Origin: Hyposmocoma kahamanoa
Lineage: Eukaryota; Arthropoda; Insecta; Lepidoptera; Cosmopterigidae
Direction: 5' to 3'
Assembly: GCF_003589595.1 (NCBI RefSeq)
Contig: NW_020654810.1
Location: 24,637,257 to 24,701,256 of the forward strand
DNA length: 64,000 bases
Shown here: positions 63,350-64,000 of the stretch, piece after piece
How the letters are laid out: every line of letters starts with the position of its first letter
How positions within the stretch are numbered: position 1 is the stretch's first letter
Program-made: the position numbers and the translations under genes
Notes under the pieces: model-generated
What the model saw: the letters and a program-made list of their open reading frames with translations, nothing else
Told to the model about the DNA's origin: nothing
The model's database searches: none

Positions 63350-63660
63350 TTTTTATGATATAAAGCGACGGGACGAACAAGTTGGCGCCTGATGGTAAGC
63401 GACACATCTATTCATGACAATTGCGTGCCACTCAATGCTTTAAATCTCAAAGATCTAAAGAGCACCGCCACTGCCGCCCTTCACCCTGAGACATAAATTG
63501 ACAAGTTCCATGTGCCTATAATTTCACCAATACCCTTCAAAACCGGAACACGGTAACGCACACATTACTACATCGCAGCAGAATTATGTAAGGTGGCAGT
63601 AATTCCCTGTGAGCAACTTACGAAGTTACTAGGTACCTAGTCAAAAGTTCCGAGTACTTT
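63350..63660 (-). mobile_element. SINE-D copy
   Basis: AAAGCGACGGGACGAACAAG, GGCGCCTGATGGTAAGCGAC, TCACCCTGAGACATAAATTG, ACAAGTTCCATGTGCCTATA, GGAACACGGTAACGCACACA, GGTGGCAGTAATTCCCTGTG. Near-complete reverse copy. Confidence 0.85.
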
Positions 63661-64000
63661 ATCTAACTTTGACTACTTTCTGTACACCATTAACCAACGT
63701 TTGAACAAGAAAAACCAATTCGAATACTGTCTTCTTTTAATTTAACAGATTTTAAACTGAATGCCATTTTTATGGACTAAAAACAAGTCCAGAGCTCGTT
63801 GAGCAGAGAGGGAACGTTCAATAACCTTCCTCAAGGGTCGAAACTTCAACTAATTTACATACTTTCTTCTTAAAAATTTTCATTATCTTTTAATTAGCCG
63901 CTCGACATCTTAAGGCGGGGACTTTGTGCTCGATAACAGAAAAAAGTTGGAATATGACCGATTGTTCCGTAGGTTCATTGCGTTATCTTTAAACCATAGC
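63661..64000. other. no recognisable feature
   Basis: End of the window; no gene or named repeat. Confidence 0.35.

Overview
The window is AT-rich eukaryotic DNA, almost certainly from a moth or butterfly (Lepidoptera). It is packed with decayed transposable elements: tRNA-derived SINEs with A/B-box heads, 5'-truncated LINEs, short inverted-repeat DNA elements (MITEs) and Tc1/mariner relics. Several repeats look like common lepidopteran ones (a (GAT)n-tailed SINE ending near CAGCAGTGG, a MITE beginning AACCGACTTC, a SINE containing GACGGGACGAACAAG). That assignment rests on memory, since no search could be run. No convincing host gene is visible. Open frames are short, and the recognisable ones belong to transposons.

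Repeat names used below are local labels. SINE-A has the head TGGCCGAACGG and a body ending in (ATT)n. SINE-B has the head TGGCTTAGTTGG. SINE-C is tRNA-derived with a (GAT)n tail. SINE-D contains GACGGGACGAACAAG. SINE-E has the B box in ACGGGTTCGATTCCCGGTAG. SINE-F has a second tRNA head joined to the SINE-B tail. MITE-1 has CATTGACTTAC ends, MITE-2 CTTAGAATAATAACG ends and a THAP remnant, MITE-3 CATCGAGTATATAACC ends, MITE-4 CCGCTCACGCGAT ends, and MITE-5 AACCGACYTCAAAA ends. MITE-6 is palindromic with a gap inside. MITE-7 has long inverted arms. IR-8 is an internal-arm inverted-repeat family. hAT-9 has GGTTCTCAAAC ends. FB-1 is a fold-back element. Families H, I and J are unclassified repeats.

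Layout. 0-10 kb: SINEs, a GC-richer block with internal duplications, LINE tails, MITE-2, MITE-3 inside a SINE-D, and MITE-6 with a 97-bp perfect palindrome beside a 100-N gap. 10-20 kb: MITE-1, LINE ends, IR-8 with a nested SINE-C, a mariner-like transposase relic. 20-26 kb: FB-1 (22084-23332), MITE-1, and a family-I copy broken by a SINE and LINE pieces. 26-34 kb: a second mariner relic, LINE ends, SINE-F, a BEL/Pao retrotransposon fragment, MITE-7. 34-40 kb: MITE-3, MITE-4, a ~120-bp tandem repeat. 40-43 kb: a 400-N gap followed by the largest coding relic, a jockey/CR1-like reverse transcriptase. 43-64 kb: a second family-I copy, a SINE-B tandem dimer, further copies of the MITEs and SINEs, an R1-like RT fragment, RTE-like C-termini, and one weak candidate host exon near 58.0 kb.

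The strongest structural evidence is target-site duplications read directly from the sequence. All four MITE-1 copies, both MITE-2 copies, both MITE-3 copies and FB-1 are flanked by 8-bp duplications (one MITE-1 pair has a mismatch). Two MITE-4 copies have 4-bp duplications, MITE-6 has TAA, and one SINE-C has a 10-bp duplication. Nesting gives relative ages at several sites. The best candidate for something undescribed is FB-1, a 1.25-kb element whose two arms are opposed arrays of a degenerate ~16-bp TTATA-anchored repeat.
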